Translations under genes and position numbers: made by a program
Source of the DNA: Lachnospiraceae bacterium
GTDB taxonomy: Bacteria; Bacillota; Clostridia; Lachnospirales; Lachnospiraceae
DNA length: 64,000 nt
Assembly (NCBI GenBank): GCA_017623215.1
Contig: JAGAPO010000107.1
Coordinates: forward strand, 1-64,000
Reading direction: 5' to 3'
Part shown: positions 8,222 to 15,789 of the stretch, one piece after another
Position numbering within the stretch: the first letter of the stretch is position 1
Layout of the letters: each line of letters begins with the position of its first letter
The notes under the pieces: generated by a model
What the model saw: only the letters and a program-made list of their open reading frames with translations
Databases searched by the model: none
What the model was told of the DNA's origin: nothing

Positions 8222-9487
8222 TCAATAGTGATTATACAAGTCTTCCGTCAGAGTCAGACATCCGCGAATTCCTATATGCGAACGGTTGAGCGTCTGCTTC
8301 TCAAAACAAGGATAGGTAGCAAGAACAAAAAACAGATTCAGATGCTTGGCAATCACCTTATCATAAGAGCCGCCGATCAGTGCAGTTGCACGATCCTTAT
8401 ACTTTCCTACTATCTGTTCGATCAGATAAACATCATCCTCATAATATACATCTGCCTTCCGATCACATTCCAATTTGTGAATCTCTGCTTCAATATCGGG
8501 CTTAAATTTATCCGATACACTGTCCGTGATGATCACAGCCAGCGGAATATGTCCTGCATCATTTGTCAGATACCTTGCATATCCAAGTACGGTATTGCTT
8601 TCTCCAACCAATATGTAACGAAGACGCTCAAACGTACCCATCATCGAATCAAAATAATGATATACATACTGTTTCTCATCCTGGATTACAGACTCAACCA
8701 AATCACGGTCAAGGTCAAGGGCCTCTGCTACCTGCCGCAGAAGATCCTCCACAGCGGTCGGGCCAATTGGCAATCCCGGATAATGCAGGGTAGGAATCCC
8801 GAATTGATGTTCATAGTAAGAATCCAGATTTCGGTTCATCCATGGAGACAGATTAATATTCAAAGCAGCATTTCCGGAATTCTTTAACTGCTCAATTCCA
8901 TCTGTCTTAATGAAAAAGGTATTCAGCTTTACTCCAATTCTTGCAAAAATACGATCCAGTTCCTCGATATCGCCGCGGAGGGTCTCATCCGTGTGCGGAA
9001 CCTGCCCATAGACATTTACCCGCCGCGGGTCGGTTTTTGTTTTCCTTGCCAAAGTCTTAACAATTGCCAAAAGAGTAGCCTGATATCCAAAGTAAGTATC
9101 ACCCTTAAAGCCGGCGGTATCAATTCCGATAATCGGATACGGAGAGTCCTCGAACTCACGAATAACGGAGTCAATATCATCGCCGTTGATTCCCATGCTG
9201 CATCCTGTTATTACCGTAAACAGTTCTCCCTTCATGACTTCCAGGCTTCCCTGAATCGTCTCCTGAAGACGCTTTGAACCGCCAAATACAACTTCTCTCT
9301 CGTAGGCATTTGTGCTGACTAATCCATGATATCCGCCAAGATAATACATATGTGTACCTTGAGAAGCCTGGTTGCTGCATCCGGGGCTTGCATGCAGGAT
9401 AGGAATACATTTATAAATATTCGCTGCCACTGATATAGCGCCATTTAACGAACAAAGATTACGCGGTCTTTCTGTACATTTTTTCAT
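8222..9487 (-). CDS. Nitrogenase component 1 beta-like subunit (NifK-like)
   Basis: A 421-residue protein of the NifD/K/E/N oxidoreductase family. The cysteines matching the three beta-side P-cluster ligands are present: Cys12 (RNLCSLNGA), Cys37 (HASPGC) and Cys96 (ITGCSMGINGDD). The length is shorter than Azotobacter NifK (about 520), lacking its long N-terminal wrap. It also has the usual family elements STNAYEREVVFGG and GIPTLHYPGLPIGPTAVEDLL. It begins 32 nt after the NifD-like gene, so the two are a pair. I expect an alpha2-beta2 complex carrying a P-cluster and fed by the NifH-like protein. It belongs to the diverse nitrogenase-like group; the subgroup cannot be decided without a tree. 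Confidence 0.85.
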   Translation of the reverse strand: MKKCTERPRNLCSLNGAISVAANIYKCIPILHASPGCSNQASQGTHMYYLGGYHGLVSTNAYEREVVFGGSKRLQETIQGSLEVMKGELFTVITGCSMGINGDDIDSVIREFEDSPYPIIGIDTAGFKGDTYFGYQATLLAIVKTLARKTKTDPRRVNVYGQVPHTDETLRGDIEELDRIFARIGVKLNTFFIKTDGIEQLKNSGNAALNINLSPWMNRNLDSYYEHQFGIPTLHYPGLPIGPTAVEDLLRQVAEALDLDRDLVESVIQDEKQYVYHYFDSMMGTFERLRYILVGESNTVLGYARYLTNDAGHIPLAVIITDSVSDKFKPDIEAEIHKLECDRKADVYYEDDVYLIEQIVGKYKDRATALIGGSYDKVIAKHLNLFFVLATYPCFEKQTLNRSHIGIRGCLTLTEDLYNHY

Positions 9488-9519
9488 TGCTTATTCCTCC
9501 AATACTTCGCTCATAAGAT

Positions 9520-10977
9520 TCAGACTTCCGGAAACTCGATGTATTTAAATGCATCTTCGTCATACCATTCATCCCGGAACGGCAATTCCGTATAATCCTT
9601 CAGTTTCCGATTGAAATTATTGTTATCCAATGCGTCCTCCAGCTTACGTCCGAGATACAGAACTCCACGATAGCCGAATGTCGGACGTTTTCCATCGAGA
9701 ATATGGGTTGTCGGAATCCCCAGGCGCGAAGCCCAATTCGCCATTCCGATGAACAGGTCCGGCTTTAATTTTTTCAGAAGATTAATCTGCTCAAATGGCT
9801 GCATATCAGCGACGTTAATAATATACTCGCTTCCATGATGCTCCTCAAGGCGTTCAAATGCATCCACATAGGATTCTTCATAATATGGTGTATGAATACA
9901 TAAGAGCTTGATTCCATAGTCTTCTATAATGGTAGCTGCCGCAAGACCTCGCCCCGTTCCTGCTGTGATGCATGCGGTAAGTCCTTCCGTCTTCTTACGG
10001 ATAACAGCAATCTCTTCCTGAACAGCAGCCCGTTCTTTGGCAATAACCTCTTCGGCCTCCTTTTCCTTTCCGCAAAGCTTAGCAATGCTTCGTAACCAGA
10101 AATCCGTGCTCTTTATTCCGATTGGCATACAGCTTACTGTATAAGGAGTACCATACTTCTGATGCAGGAATTCCATATATTCATCACCAAAAATCTGACA
10201 AACTGACACGTTATATTCCGCGGCAGGAATCTCCAGTAATTCCTCATAGGTGGCAAAATACGGAAGGATGCGAACCTCCAAACCAATCAATTTTAACAGG
10301 CGCTTCATCTCCTCCTGATCCTTCATACTTAAGGAATGGGTTGCAAACAGATTAATCAACCCCTTCTTTTTCTCGGGTTTGGCATCCTTGATAATGTAAT
10401 TATGGATAGCAGACAGTGCAAGGTCATATCCTGTTGCATGGTTTCTGGACTTAAATCCCTCGCAGTGTACCGGTACAAAGACCTGCTCCGGGAACTCGGC
10501 CTGGAGCCGCTCAGCCACTGCATCAATATCATCTCCGATGATGGCAGAGGCACAGGACGACACAATGAACAGGATTTTCGGATGATACCGATCGATGGCC
10601 TGTCTTGCCGTATCCTCCAATCGCTTCTCGCCGCCAAGAATGACCTCCTTCTCTCCCAGTGCTGTGGACATCAAATGACTGGAAATATCACTGGTATCTC
10701 CAATATGATGTTTCTTAACATCCAAATTGATTATGCCGCGTGAGGCACATGCGGAACAGCCATACGGAGCATGGATAATCATGACCGAATCCTGAATACT
10801 ATACAATGTATTCACACTGTTCAGCTGTACACACTGAATTCCCTGCTGGAATGTTCTGTGCGCATTCTTAAAACATCCTTGCCTTGCCTGATTTCGTAAG
10901 GTTTCCGCGGTTCCCGCCTGTGCATCTGCAAAACCTGGTCTGGTATCACGAATCTTATCCAAAATTTCTTTTGCCAT
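9520..10977 (-). CDS. Nitrogenase component 1 alpha-like subunit (NifD-like)
   Basis: A 485-residue NifD-family protein. By hand alignment to Azotobacter NifD, the P-cluster ligands are Cys49 (GIQCVQLNS), Cys74 (HAPYGC) and Cys142 (SSCASAIIGDD). The FeMo-cofactor ligands are also matched: Cys260 (SVCQIFGDEY, position of Cys275) and His425 (GIPTTHILDG, position of His442). In contrast, the residue matching Gln191 is His180 and the residue matching His195 is Tyr184 (in RNHATGYDL), positions important for N2 reduction and homocitrate contact. So a NifB-derived metal cluster is likely held, but ordinary nitrogenase activity is not expected. It heads the D-K pair, 86 nt after oppA. Methylthio-alkane reductase is the nearest known precedent that I can name. 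Confidence 0.86.
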   Translation of the reverse strand: MAKEILDKIRDTRPGFADAQAGTAETLRNQARQGCFKNAHRTFQQGIQCVQLNSVNTLYSIQDSVMIIHAPYGCSACASRGIINLDVKKHHIGDTSDISSHLMSTALGEKEVILGGEKRLEDTARQAIDRYHPKILFIVSSCASAIIGDDIDAVAERLQAEFPEQVFVPVHCEGFKSRNHATGYDLALSAIHNYIIKDAKPEKKKGLINLFATHSLSMKDQEEMKRLLKLIGLEVRILPYFATYEELLEIPAAEYNVSVCQIFGDEYMEFLHQKYGTPYTVSCMPIGIKSTDFWLRSIAKLCGKEKEAEEVIAKERAAVQEEIAVIRKKTEGLTACITAGTGRGLAAATIIEDYGIKLLCIHTPYYEESYVDAFERLEEHHGSEYIINVADMQPFEQINLLKKLKPDLFIGMANWASRLGIPTTHILDGKRPTFGYRGVLYLGRKLEDALDNNNFNRKLKDYTELPFRDEWYDEDAFKYIEFPEV

Positions 10978-11063
10978 GATAAACTTACTTTCCTTTCTTA
11001 CATAACATAATATCAGTGAGTCATAACTTAATTTCCTTTATGGGACTAATCCCGCGCAGGCGT

Positions 11064-12764
11064 TCAATTCTTCTTGGTTGCATGATCCCAACGGAAGCCC
11101 TTGGTGCACCACGGAACGTCAAATTCAGCGTTAATTAAATATGCGCTTGTCGGCTGTGCAATTGGAATAATTCCAACATCGTTCAAAAGAACCGCTTCTG
11201 CATCAATCAGATCCTGAATTCTTGCTTCCGGATTTAATGAATCCTTGTTATAGGAATCATCCAACAGCTGATCATATTCTGCATTGCTCCATCTTCCATA
11301 GTTATAACTATTTCCGGTCATCCACATATCCAGGAAAGTTGTTGCATCCTGATAGTCACCATTCCAACGATTTAAATATATCTGGAAATTGCAGGATTTT
11401 AGTGTTTCTCTTCCTGCTGCATTCTGCTCAACCGCTAATTTTACGGTTACACCGGGAAGTGTATTCTGCAGCTCCTGCTGAATATACTGAGCAATCGCTG
11501 CTTTCTGCTCATCACTCTGATAACCAAGTGTGATTGTAAAGCTATCCTGTCCGAGTTCTTTCTTTGCCTTCTCGTAGTACTCTAAAGCTAATTCCTTATT
11601 TGTCTCAAGGAAACTATCATTTGCAGCTTCACGGAACGAGACACCATTTGAATCATACGCAAAGTCGCGTGGAATAATATAATCAGCAGCAAAAGCACCA
11701 TTCTTGATAATATTGTCTGCAATATCCTGCTTGTCAAATGCAAGAGCAATTGCCATTCTAAAATTATAATTCTGCATAATTTCATCGCTCTCAACATTCG
11801 GAGTCAGATAATATAAGCTCGATAAAAGTCTGGGGGTAAATGCCGGATCCTCTTCATACAGGGCGACAGAGTCACCGGAAAGAGTAACATAATCTAACTC
11901 TCCGCTTTCCCAAAGCATGATTGCTGTCGAATTATCGGTAGCGGCAAGGTAGGTCACTGTATTTGCTGTTACAGACTCTACATCATAGTAATACGGATTA
12001 TATGCCCATACATTCTTAACATCCTTTTCCCACTCAACAGCATACATCGTTCCTGCCGAAAGAGGAGCGGTCTCAGCTGTCAGTCCATATTGATCTCCGC
12101 ATGCCTCTACCCATGCCTGATTAACAGGTGCGAACTGTGGGAATACGAGGATCAGTTCCTTGAACGGAACCACATTCTCAAATTCCACTACTAATGTTCT
12201 CTCGTCAATCGCTTTTACTCCTAAGGTATCAAGATCCGCACCTTCATAGATTACAGAGTATGCATTCTTTATACCAACATTATAAATAAGATATCCATAG
12301 GGTGCTGCCGTATCCGGATTGGCCAAACGTTTCCAGCCATATTCAAAATCATATGCCGTAACTTTTTCTCCGTTGTTGTAATATGCGTCATCACGTATCG
12401 TATAAGTATACGTAAGTCCGTCCTCACTGATGTCAACGCTTTCGGCAAGCCCCAGAACAACATTGTTATCGTTATCGTACTTATACAGGGTCTCATATGG
12501 AACCGTATAAGGCGCCATTCCTGTTGCTAAGTGAAAATCCAACGTAGTAGCTACAGCGCTGGTCGCCGTAAAATCATATCGCTCTACCGTATCGGAGCCT
12601 GCAGTATCACTTCCAGCATTTTCCGAAGAAGTTGTCGTCTCTGATTTCTTTGTCCCTGATGCCGTTGTCTTTGTTGTGTCGCTACTGCCGGAGCATCCGC
12701 TTAACCCTCCCAGTACCAGTGCTGCTGCAAGCAATAGGCTTACGAATTTTGTTGTTTTTCTCAT
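11064..12764 (-). CDS. oppA: OppA-like extracellular substrate-binding lipoprotein
   Basis: A 566-residue family-5 solute-binding protein. It has a lipoprotein signal peptide with lipobox LSGC (Cys24), a Ser/Thr-rich linker, and typical OppA segments such as GWKRLANPDTAAPYGYL and IALAFDKQDIADNII. It delivers ligand to OppBC. The family binds oligopeptides but also nickel, haem, glutathione and opines, so the ligand is open. It has its own promoter (12886-12914) and a leader with a terminator-linked element, and is followed by the NifD-like gene at 86 nt. Thus the binding protein is co-transcribed with a nitrogenase-like enzyme. RBS: AAAAGGAGG. Confidence 0.92.
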   Translation of the reverse strand: MRKTTKFVSLLLAAALVLGGLSGCSGSSDTTKTTASGTKKSETTTSSENAGSDTAGSDTVERYDFTATSAVATTLDFHLATGMAPYTVPYETLYKYDNDNNVVLGLAESVDISEDGLTYTYTIRDDAYYNNGEKVTAYDFEYGWKRLANPDTAAPYGYLIYNVGIKNAYSVIYEGADLDTLGVKAIDERTLVVEFENVVPFKELILVFPQFAPVNQAWVEACGDQYGLTAETAPLSAGTMYAVEWEKDVKNVWAYNPYYYDVESVTANTVTYLAATDNSTAIMLWESGELDYVTLSGDSVALYEEDPAFTPRLLSSLYYLTPNVESDEIMQNYNFRMAIALAFDKQDIADNIIKNGAFAADYIIPRDFAYDSNGVSFREAANDSFLETNKELALEYYEKAKKELGQDSFTITLGYQSDEQKAAIAQYIQQELQNTLPGVTVKLAVEQNAAGRETLKSCNFQIYLNRWNGDYQDATTFLDMWMTGNSYNYGRWSNAEYDQLLDDSYNKDSLNPEARIQDLIDAEAVLLNDVGIIPIAQPTSAYLINAEFDVPWCTKGFRWDHATKKN

Positions 12765-12789
12765 AGAAATCCTCCTTTTCTATTAGACG

Positions 12790-12845
12790 AAAAAGAGGTG
12801 ATCCGGAAATTCCTTTCCGTTTCACCTCTGGTCGTCCAGTCAGTT
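12790..12845 (-). promoter_or_regulatory. oppA leader: conserved element overlapping an intrinsic terminator
   Basis: In transcript sense the element CTGACTGGACGACCAGAGGT (12824-12845 with its flanking AA) forms a small hairpin CTGG-ACGA-CCAG. Its 3' half, AGAGGTGA, is also the 5' arm of a terminator. That terminator pairs with TCACCTCT around an inner CGGAAA/TTTCCG stem and is followed by five T. The two structures share bases and exclude each other, which is the layout of a transcriptional switch. An almost identical element precedes nifB. Confidence 0.7.
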
Positions 12846-12885
12846 TTTTTATTTCATATTAATCATATATGATTTATATGTTCTA

Positions 12886-12914
12886 ATTATAATTTTTTAA
12901 TATGTAAAAGTCAA
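12886..12914 (-). promoter_or_regulatory. Promoter of oppA-nifDK-like operon
   Basis: A -35 TTGACT at 12909-12914 and a perfect -10 TATAAT at 12886-12891 with a 17-bp spacer. The transcript would start near 12880 and pass through the switch-like leader at 12790-12845 before oppA. The 220-nt nifB-oppA gap is AT-rich and otherwise shows nothing. Confidence 0.7.
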
Positions 12915-12985
12915 TATCTTCAGTATTTGTTTTTGTTTATTACCAGATATAAGTTTTTCTTTTATCAGGACTCTATTTTACATCT

Positions 12986-13861
12986 TTATCCATGTGAAAA
13001 TGTATCCTTATGAGCAATCCTTTTCTGGTAGATCCGATCTCCGTAATCACTTTCACCGGGGACACCGACTGCATCCGCTCTGCATCGCTGGCAATGTCGG
13101 AACACATCTATATATTTTTCCGCCTTCGTTCTTGCTCCATCTATCTCCGGACAGGTTGGTTCGCGAACATCCGCAAGCTCATGCTGCGGGATCAGCGGGA
13201 TGATATTATAAATGGTTGCTCCGGCTTCGCTTACGGTTCTTGCAACAGTCTCAATGTGATCGTCATTGATACCCGGTACAAGTACGGTGTTGACCTTAAC
13301 TGTAATTCCCGCAGCGGAAACCTTTCTGATTCCTTCCAGCTGATTCTTTATCAGAATTTCCGCTGCCTCTGTACCCTCGTATTTCTTTCCGTGATATACA
13401 ATGGCCGAATTGATCTGCGCTTCAATTTCAGGATCGACGGCGTTTACGGTTACGGTAAGGGAATCAATTCCTGCCTCTATCACCTCATCTGCTTTTTCTG
13501 CGAGCAGCAGTCCGTTCGTGCTCATACACTTAAGGAGCTTTGGATATTTTTCCTTGACCAATCGAAAGGTATCCAGTGCATAGCTTGTAGCAAGGGTATC
13601 TCCAGGTCCGGCGATCCCTGCTACTGTAATATCCGGACACAGCTGCAGGGCTCTTTCTATTACATCCAGTGCTTCCTCCGGTGTGATCACTGCTGCCGCA
13701 ACACCGGGTCTGTTTTCTGTATCATTGATTTTTCTTTCGCAAAACCTGCATTGTATATTGCATCCCGGACTTACCGGCAAATGAATACGGCCCTTGTTAT
13801 TTTTGTGACCGCCAAAGCAGGGATGCTCTCTTTTCAAATTCTCGTAATTATTATTATTCAT
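12986..13861 (-). CDS. nifB: NifB-like radical SAM cofactor synthase (no NifX domain)
   Basis: A 291-residue protein with the complete NifB core: HPCF (residues 13-16), GRIHLPVSPGCNIQCRFCER with the radical SAM cysteines Cys34, Cys38 and Cys41, AGPGDTLA, and the C-terminal HCQRCRADAVG that supplies ligands for the K clusters. NifB fuses two [4Fe-4S] clusters with a SAM-derived carbide into NifB-co, the [8Fe-9S-C] core of nitrogenase cofactors. It lacks the C-terminal NifX domain of some NifBs, but two separate NifX-like genes lie at the end of the operon. Its presence is strong evidence that a carbide-containing cluster is made for the D/K-like complex. No nifE, nifN or nifV is visible. The RBS is weak (GGGATGATTGA). 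Confidence 0.94.
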   Translation of the reverse strand: MNNNNYENLKREHPCFGGHKNNKGRIHLPVSPGCNIQCRFCERKINDTENRPGVAAAVITPEEALDVIERALQLCPDITVAGIAGPGDTLATSYALDTFRLVKEKYPKLLKCMSTNGLLLAEKADEVIEAGIDSLTVTVNAVDPEIEAQINSAIVYHGKKYEGTEAAEILIKNQLEGIRKVSAAGITVKVNTVLVPGINDDHIETVARTVSEAGATIYNIIPLIPQHELADVREPTCPEIDGARTKAEKYIDVFRHCQRCRADAVGVPGESDYGDRIYQKRIAHKDTFSHG

Positions 13862-13878
13862 TCAATCATCCCATCAAC

Positions 13879-13934
13879 AAAAAAAGCCGAAAATAACATG
13901 TCTTAACATATTACCTCCGGTTGTCCAGTCAGTT
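13879..13934 (-). promoter_or_regulatory. nifB leader: second copy of the terminator-linked element
   Basis: In transcript sense CTGACTGGACAACCGGAGGT (element span 13913-13934) begins 3 nt after the DUF2292 stop. The small hairpin CTGG-ACAA-CCGG competes with a 14-bp terminator stem: CCGGAGGTAATATG pairs with CATGTTATTTTCGG, with G-U pairs, then seven T. Compared with the oppA copy, the stem changes from CCAG to CCGG yet still pairs, and the flanking terminator sequences are unrelated. Confidence 0.7.
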
Positions 13935-13936
13935 CT

Positions 13937-14086
13937 TTATAATCTTATTTTTTTATTTTGTTCCACCTGCACGATCTTTTTATCCTGAACGGTTATGATA
14001 ATCTGACCAAATCTTATTTCATCTATCATCTTTTTTGCCAGTTCAAGATACCTTTGATTCGTATCATTCTGCCTGTTCTGATCCAT
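13937..14086 (-). CDS. YezD-family (DUF2292) small protein
   Basis: A 49-residue protein. Its C-terminal half, RFGQIIITVQDKKIVQVEQ, followed by NKKIRL, matches the DUF2292/YezD pattern that I recognise. The family's function is unknown. In my knowledge its genes often neighbour sulfate or sulfur assimilation genes in Firmicutes, which would fit this locus. The start is the second of two ATGs (14086), placed 7-8 nt after GGTGAG; the first ATG opens an 8-codon frame only. It is the first real gene of the operon, between the Cys-rich leader ORF and nifB. Confidence 0.75.
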   Translation of the reverse strand: MDQNRQNDTNQRYLELAKKMIDEIRFGQIIITVQDKKIVQVEQNKKIRL

Positions 14087-14187
14087 CCATTTCTCACCGC
14101 CTCTATCCTATCAGACCTTCATTCTTCACAGCTGCTACTGCTGCCAGAGCAATTCCTGTCTTACCACTTCTTTGATAAAATAAAATC

Positions 14188-14212
14188 AGCAGATGCCGCT
14201 ATAGCACCTGCT
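14188..14212 (-). terminator. Attenuator-like hairpin after the Cys-codon leader ORF
   Basis: In transcript sense AGCAGGTGC pairs with GGCATCTGCT around a short loop, followed by the T-rich GATTTTATTTT. It lies 40 nt beyond the stop of the leader ORF. On the plus strand the same stem is followed by five T, so it may work both ways. A CAGCAG-containing stretch further down (14131-14145) could pair with the CTGCTG in the Cys codon run or in the terminator arm, giving an alternative fold. Confidence 0.5.
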
Positions 14213-14251
14213 TTTTATCTCAAATATCCAGGTTCATAAGGCACATAACAA

Positions 14252-14344
14252 CTAAACTGTATTGAATTCTCTTATCATACAGCAGCAACACATGTTCGCA
14301 CAATTCTTTTTTACACTGTATATGTCTGCTCTTTTGTTAAACAT
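14252..14344 (-). CDS. Cys-run leader peptide (putative attenuation peptide)
   Basis: A 30-residue ORF with a near-perfect RBS (AAAGGAGG, 5 nt before the ATG) starts about 48 nt into the predicted transcript. Residues 19-22 are four consecutive Cys (codons TGT TGC TGC TGT), with Cys15 just before. It is followed by a hairpin with a T-rich tail. Leader peptides with runs of the regulated amino acid are classical attenuators, and Cys-rich leaders before sulfur genes are known in Actinobacteria. I infer that ribosome stalling at low Cys-tRNA alters folding and raises expression of the operon. An alternative is a genuine small metal-binding peptide. Confidence 0.65.
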   Translation of the reverse strand: MFNKRADIYSVKKNCANMCCCCMIREFNTV

Positions 14345-14398
14345 AGGCTCCTCCTTTACCTATCTTTCCGATAGGCATTATATGTTTTATTGTTGTTA

Positions 14399-14427
14399 AT
14401 TATATACAACAGGAAATATCTTGTCAA
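14399..14427 (-). promoter_or_regulatory. Consensus promoter of the leader-DUF2292-nifB transcript
   Basis: A perfect -35 TTGACA (14422-14427) and perfect -10 TATAAT (14399-14404) are separated by 17 bp. A short stem, CCTATC/GATAGG, lies between the start site and the leader RBS. Such a strong promoter suggests control by repression or attenuation. Confidence 0.75.
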
Positions 14428-14462
14428 TATTTTTTTCTCAAATTCAGGAAATTATTTCTTAT

Positions 14463-14537
14463 AACCGGTTATAACTTTTGCTTATTGCAGGTATCCATCG
14501 ACTCAAGACATATTCTATTCTTATGGGAACCGGTTAT
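14463..14537. promoter_or_regulatory. Two AACCGGTTAT palindromic sites in the divergent region
   Basis: AACCGGTTAT occurs at 14463-14472 (inside the perfect palindrome ATAACCGGTTAT at 14461-14472) and again at 14528-14537, 65 bp apart. They lie between the nif-like promoter and the rrf2 gene. They are good candidates for operators of the Rrf2 regulator or another factor. No gene is seen in 14345-14650. Confidence 0.45.
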
Positions 14538-14579
14538 TAGCAATTTTACATCTTTATTAATTTTATTTTTCAAATCTTG

Positions 14580-14603
14580 AATACCTACTTAACCTATGGT
14601 ATT
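14580..14603. promoter_or_regulatory. Inverted repeat upstream of rrf2
   Basis: AATACC and GGTATT are separated by 12 bp, about 50 bp before the Rrf2 start codon and next to an AT-rich -10-like TATTAT. The position suggests an autoregulatory Rrf2 operator. Confidence 0.4.
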
Positions 14604-14650
14604 ATTATATTTAGATAAGACTTTGTAAATACGACAAGGAGGTAACAATC

Positions 14651-15082
14651 TTGAAAATTTCAACCAGAGGTCGATACTCATTCCGCATGATGATCGATTT
14701 GGCTCAGCATTACAATGATGGTTTTATTGCCTTAAAAGACATTTCTGCCCGCCAGAATATTTCCAAAAAATATTTAGAGCAGATTATCCCATTCTTAAAC
14801 AGAAACAATCTGCTCAATGCGAATAAAGGGCATATGGGTGGCTACCAGCTGGCAAAACATCCTTCTGAAATAACCGTCAGAGAAATATTGGAAAGTGCAG
14901 AAGGAAGTCTCACTCCGGTAAGCTGTATGGATAATACTCCTAATATGTGCAAAGACTGTGCCGGCTGCATTACTCTTCCCGTGTACGAAGGTCTGTATCA
15001 TGCTATCATTGATTACCTGGACAGTGTTACTTTACAGGATGTTATAAGCAGACAGCCTGACACATGCGAATATTATATATAA
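14651..15082 (+). CDS. Rrf2-family regulator with Fe-S-type cysteines (IscR/CymR-like)
   Basis: A 143-residue winged-helix repressor. The N-terminus MKISTRGRYS and helix KKYLEQIIPFL are typical of Rrf2. The C-terminal ending CEYYI resembles CymR, the cysteine-metabolism repressor of Firmicutes. Cys92, Cys100, Cys103 and Cys106 match the region where IscR binds a [2Fe-2S] cluster. The start is TTG, fixed by AAGGAGG 8 nt upstream. It is divergent from the nitrogenase-like operon and probably controls it in response to Fe-S or cysteine status; which signal it senses is not decided by sequence. Confidence 0.85.
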   Translation: MKISTRGRYSFRMMIDLAQHYNDGFIALKDISARQNISKKYLEQIIPFLNRNNLLNANKGHMGGYQLAKHPSEITVREILESAEGSLTPVSCMDNTPNMCKDCAGCITLPVYEGLYHAIIDYLDSVTLQDVISRQPDTCEYYI

Positions 15083-15098
15083 TATTTGCATGTGCCGC

Positions 15099-15116
15099 TC
15101 CGGCACCTTTGCCGGA
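15099..15116 (+). terminator. Hairpin after rrf2
   Basis: TCCGGCA and TGCCGGA form a tight GC-rich stem 17 nt after the rrf2 stop, with only a short TTATAT tail. It is a weak terminator candidate. The rest of the gap up to 15311 shows no feature that I can support. Confidence 0.4.
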
Positions 15117-15311
15117 ACTTATATATGCCTCCGATATACAAAAGCGCATGCAGGAACGGTTCCCGCTGCCTATGCTCAAGCGGCTTCACTCTGGTATCCG
15201 GATGTCCTGGCCATTTAGGTGGATCATCGGTACGTTTATGCCCCTGACCTTCTATGCCAAGGGAGTCCGGAAAGGGATCAGAAATGACGGAGGGCAGTCC
15301 AACTATCACGC

Positions 15312-15344
15312 AAAAAAGCCCCGAAAACGCTGTGTTTTCGGGGC
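15312..15344 (-). terminator. Terminator of rplM-rpsI
   Basis: GCCCCGAAAAC pairs perfectly with GTTTTCGGGGC around a 5-nt loop and is followed by six T on the minus strand. It ends the long ribosomal gene group. Confidence 0.85.
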
Positions 15345-15373
15345 ATATTGCTTCTCTTTGATATTCTGTCCAA

Positions 15374-15766
15374 TTATCGTTTTGAGAACTGCGGAGCACG
15401 ACGTGCAGCCTTTAAGCCGTACTTCTTTCTTTCCTTCATTCTCGGATCTCTTGTTAAGAAACCAGCCTTCTTTAAAGTAGGACGGTAGTCAGCGTCTGCC
15501 TGCAGCAGAGCTCTGGAAATGCCGTGTCTGATAGCACCAGCCTGACCAGTGAATCCGCCGCCGCGAACGTTAACCAGTACATCGAACTTATCAGCGGTCT
15601 CGGTGATTACGAGGGGCTGACGAACGATAAGCTTTAAAGTTTCAAGGCCGAAATATTCGTCCATATCTCTCTTATTGATTGTAACCTTACCAGTACCCGG
15701 TACTAAGTATACTCTTGCAATACTGCTCTTTCTTCTTCCGGTTCCGTAATACTTTGCTTTCGCCAC
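15374..15766 (-). CDS. rpsI: 30S ribosomal protein S9
   Basis: 130 residues of normal length. The start has the family motif [15 protein letters not shown], the middle [15 protein letters not shown], and the C-terminus ends in the basic QFSKR tail that reaches the P-site tRNA. It follows rplM by 23 nt, the conserved L13-S9 pair, and ends at a strong terminator. RBS AAAGGAGG before the ATG. Confidence 0.98.
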   Translation of the reverse strand: MAKAKYYGTGRRKSSIARVYLVPGTGKVTINKRDMDEYFGLETLKLIVRQPLVITETADKFDVLVNVRGGGFTGQAGAIRHGISRALLQADADYRPTLKKAGFLTRDPRMKERKKYGLKAARRAPQFSKR

Positions 15767-15789
15767 TGTGAATTCCTCCTTTCAGATGA

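Noticed and set aside
8222..10977. A true Mo-nitrogenase
   Set aside because: The residues matching alpha-Gln191 and alpha-His195 are replaced, the beta-like subunit is short, and nifE, nifN and nifV are absent, so N2 fixation is not supported.
13010..13906. A 298-codon plus-strand frame
   Set aside because: It is the antisense of nifB, whose motifs are unmistakable.
14100..14187. A short minus frame containing TGIALAAVAAVKNEGLIG before the DUF2292 gene
   Set aside because: It looks protein-like, but there is no ATG, GTG or TTG start with an SD; it is more likely a leader RNA structural region.
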